A stretch of 21,186 nucleotides of DNA from an uncultured Collinsella sp. (GTDB lineage: Bacteria > Actinomycetota > Coriobacteriia > Coriobacteriales > Coriobacteriaceae): the NCBI GenBank assembly GCA_902494295.1, contig CABUSL010000020.1:1-21186 (forward strand). The letters are read 5' to 3'. Position numbers and translations under genes: made by a program. Shown piece by piece: positions 20,044 through 21,186 of the stretch. Below the pieces are notes generated by a model that was not told the DNA's origin, searched no databases, and worked only from the letters and a program-made list of their open reading frames with translations. Numbering within the stretch: the stretch's first letter is position 1; each line of letters begins with the position of its first letter.

Positions 20044-20083
20044 GCCCCCGAAAAGCGTTTCGCTCGCTTTTCGGGGGCTTTTG
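20044..20083 (+). terminator. Strong rho-independent terminator after the DUF5692 gene
   Basis: A perfect 14-bp stem (20044-20057/20065-20078) with a 7-nt loop, followed by TTTTG on the plus strand. The preceding AGA can extend the stem. It lies 70 bp after the DUF5692 stop and separates it from the next gene. Confidence 0.92.
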
Positions 20084-20211
20084 TCGTTGCGTCTCTATTC
20101 ATCTATTCAAAAACATGCGCATATATAAAATCGGATTTCAAATCATGCGGCGGCTCTATGGGGTCCCGTTTTTGGGTACAGTGTTGTCCCGATATTGAGC
20201 TTGGGGGATAT

Positions 20212-21186
20212 ATGAAAGATGAGACGATGGACCAAGAGGATGCGGCCCAAGATGCAGAAGCGTGTGCCGAGGCCCTGGAGAGCCTAGACCAGATCGCGCT
20301 AGCCGAGATTGCGTTTGACGATTCGAGCGTTGATGTGCAGGATGAGCCGGAAATCGAGGCGCAGCCCGATGATCAGGACGCAAAAGACGATGGCGCCGCG
20401 CCCACCGAAGACGAGGCGGGGCACGAGGAATCCGAATGTGAGGCCGACGACCAGCCCGAATCCGGCACGAGCGAGGAAACCATCTTGCTCGACAGCTTGC
20501 CGGCCGAAGATTCGCTGACCCGCGAGCTTCCCGGCCTGGGCTCCGCGCCTGCCGTGGACGAGACCATCGCCATGGGCGATATACCCCTGCCGTCCGTTCC
20601 CTCGGCACGCGAGGCCGAGGTCCGCCATCGCAAGATGTCGCCCAAGCGCCGCAATCTGATGGTCGCCGGTGTCGTGGCCGTCGCGCTCGTCGCCGGCGGC
20701 GCAGGCTATGCGGCTTGGAACGGATACCAGAAAGAGCAGGCCGCCATCACCGCCGCCAATGCCCACACGATGATGTCGGTGCAGATTGGCGTACATGCCG
20801 CGGGGCTCGACTGTTCCGCCGGCTCCAAGATTCCCGTACAAGTGAGTGGCCAGGATTCTGACGGATCCTCCGTGAGCGAAACACTCTATGTTGACGAGCG
20901 CGGCCGTGGCATCAAACTGCTACCCGGTGACTACACGCTCTCCATTGCCGCCTCCCCCATCGCGTCCGACGGCACCGTCTATACCGTGCCGACCACCAAG
21001 GCGCAAGTCACCATTAAGAGCGATGGGCAGGATTTGAGTGCCCAGGCCACCTTTAAGCTTAAGGTGCCTTCGGCCGACACGGTGACTGACGACCAAATCG
21101 ATGCCGCCGCCAAGTATGCCGAGGAAGGCGGCGCGAGCTCCGCCGCCACCGCCAAGGTGCTCCAGCAGGCGGCAACCGCGCGGCGC
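20212..21186 (+). CDS. Single-pass membrane protein with acidic N-terminal region (3' end outside window)
   Basis: Only the first 325 codons are in the window and the frame is open to its last base. The ATG at 20212 follows GGGGGA. Residues 1-~135 are very acidic and low in complexity (many Asp, Glu, Ala, Pro), then a basic cluster RHRKMSPKRRN (138-148) precedes one hydrophobic helix (149-168). By the positive-inside rule the acidic part is cytoplasmic and the region from ~170 onward is outside. The outer part contains a beta-rich stretch (VSETLYVDERGRGIKLLPGDYTLSIAASPI) like a carboxypeptidase-regulatory or Ig-type fold that shapes a peptide ending with GDYTLSI. I do not recognise the family. 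A surface or cell-envelope role is likely from topology only. Confidence 0.8.
   Translation, partial: MKDETMDQEDAAQDAEACAEALESLDQIALAEIAFDDSSVDVQDEPEIEAQPDDQDAKDDGAAPTEDEAGHEESECEADDQPESGTSEETILLDSLPAEDSLTRELPGLGSAPAVDETIAMGDIPLPSVPSAREAEVRHRKMSPKRRNLMVAGVVAVALVAGGAGYAAWNGYQKEQAAITAANAHTMMSVQIGVHAAGLDCSAGSKIPVQVSGQDSDGSSVSETLYVDERGRGIKLLPGDYTLSIAASPIASDGTVYTVPTTKAQVTIKSDGQDLSAQATFKLKVPSADTVTDDQIDAAAKYAEEGGASSAATAKVLQQAATARR

Overview
The window looks like a chromosomal segment of a gut Coriobacteriia, most probably Collinsella or a close relative. This is inferred from the high-GC coding style with strong Shine-Dalgarno sites, a mannose-family PTS operon with a DUF956 (ManO) gene, a DUF5692 membrane protein, and a large GltD-like iron-sulfur flavoprotein next to hypA. 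No database search was possible.

Positions 1-336 are a scarred tRNA neighbourhood. They hold three hairpins in a row (34-101), two direct copies of a 69-bp block containing a terminator and a tRNA 3' end (118-186 and 246-314), and a piece of the same tRNA in inverted orientation (214-236). The displaced 3' part of a tRNA-Arg lies at 291-336 on the minus strand.

Positions about 319-10865 are an integrated mobilizable element (IME) of roughly 10.5 kb inserted in tRNA-Arg(CCT). An 18-bp core is shared by both ends (319-336 and 10848-10865), and the element restores an intact tRNA at 10821-10896. From left to right it carries a tyrosine integrase next to the left end, an unrecognised 228-aa protein, and a tight run of small HTH protein, DnaB-like ATPase, MobC, VirD4/TraG-type coupling protein and relaxase. 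No mating-pore (T4SS) genes are seen, so transfer would need a helper. The right part, on the minus strand, is defence cargo: a complete MmeI-like single-chain restriction-modification enzyme, translationally coupled to a DUF262 (GmrS-like) gene of which only the first ~144 codons survive. Between the restriction gene and the tRNA lie two related long stem-loops whose paired arms differ in sequence but keep pairing, and a tandem 11-bp repeat that may bind integrase.

Positions 10897-21186 look like core chromosome. On the minus strand are manO, manZ, manY and manX (a mannose-type PTS operon read right to left), then hypA and a 925-aa FAD/Fe-S oxidoreductase. A TetR-family gene is divergent from the oxidoreductase, and the shared promoter region holds two 15-bp palindromes that are good operator candidates. 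A DUF5692 membrane protein follows on the plus strand, then a strong terminator, then a single-pass membrane protein with a long acidic cytoplasmic N-terminus that runs off the window end.

The observations most worth following are the paired stem-loops at 10530-10696, the MmeI-like/DUF262 coupled pair with its broken second gene, the layered tRNA remnants at the left end, and the non-canonical relaxase active-site motif.
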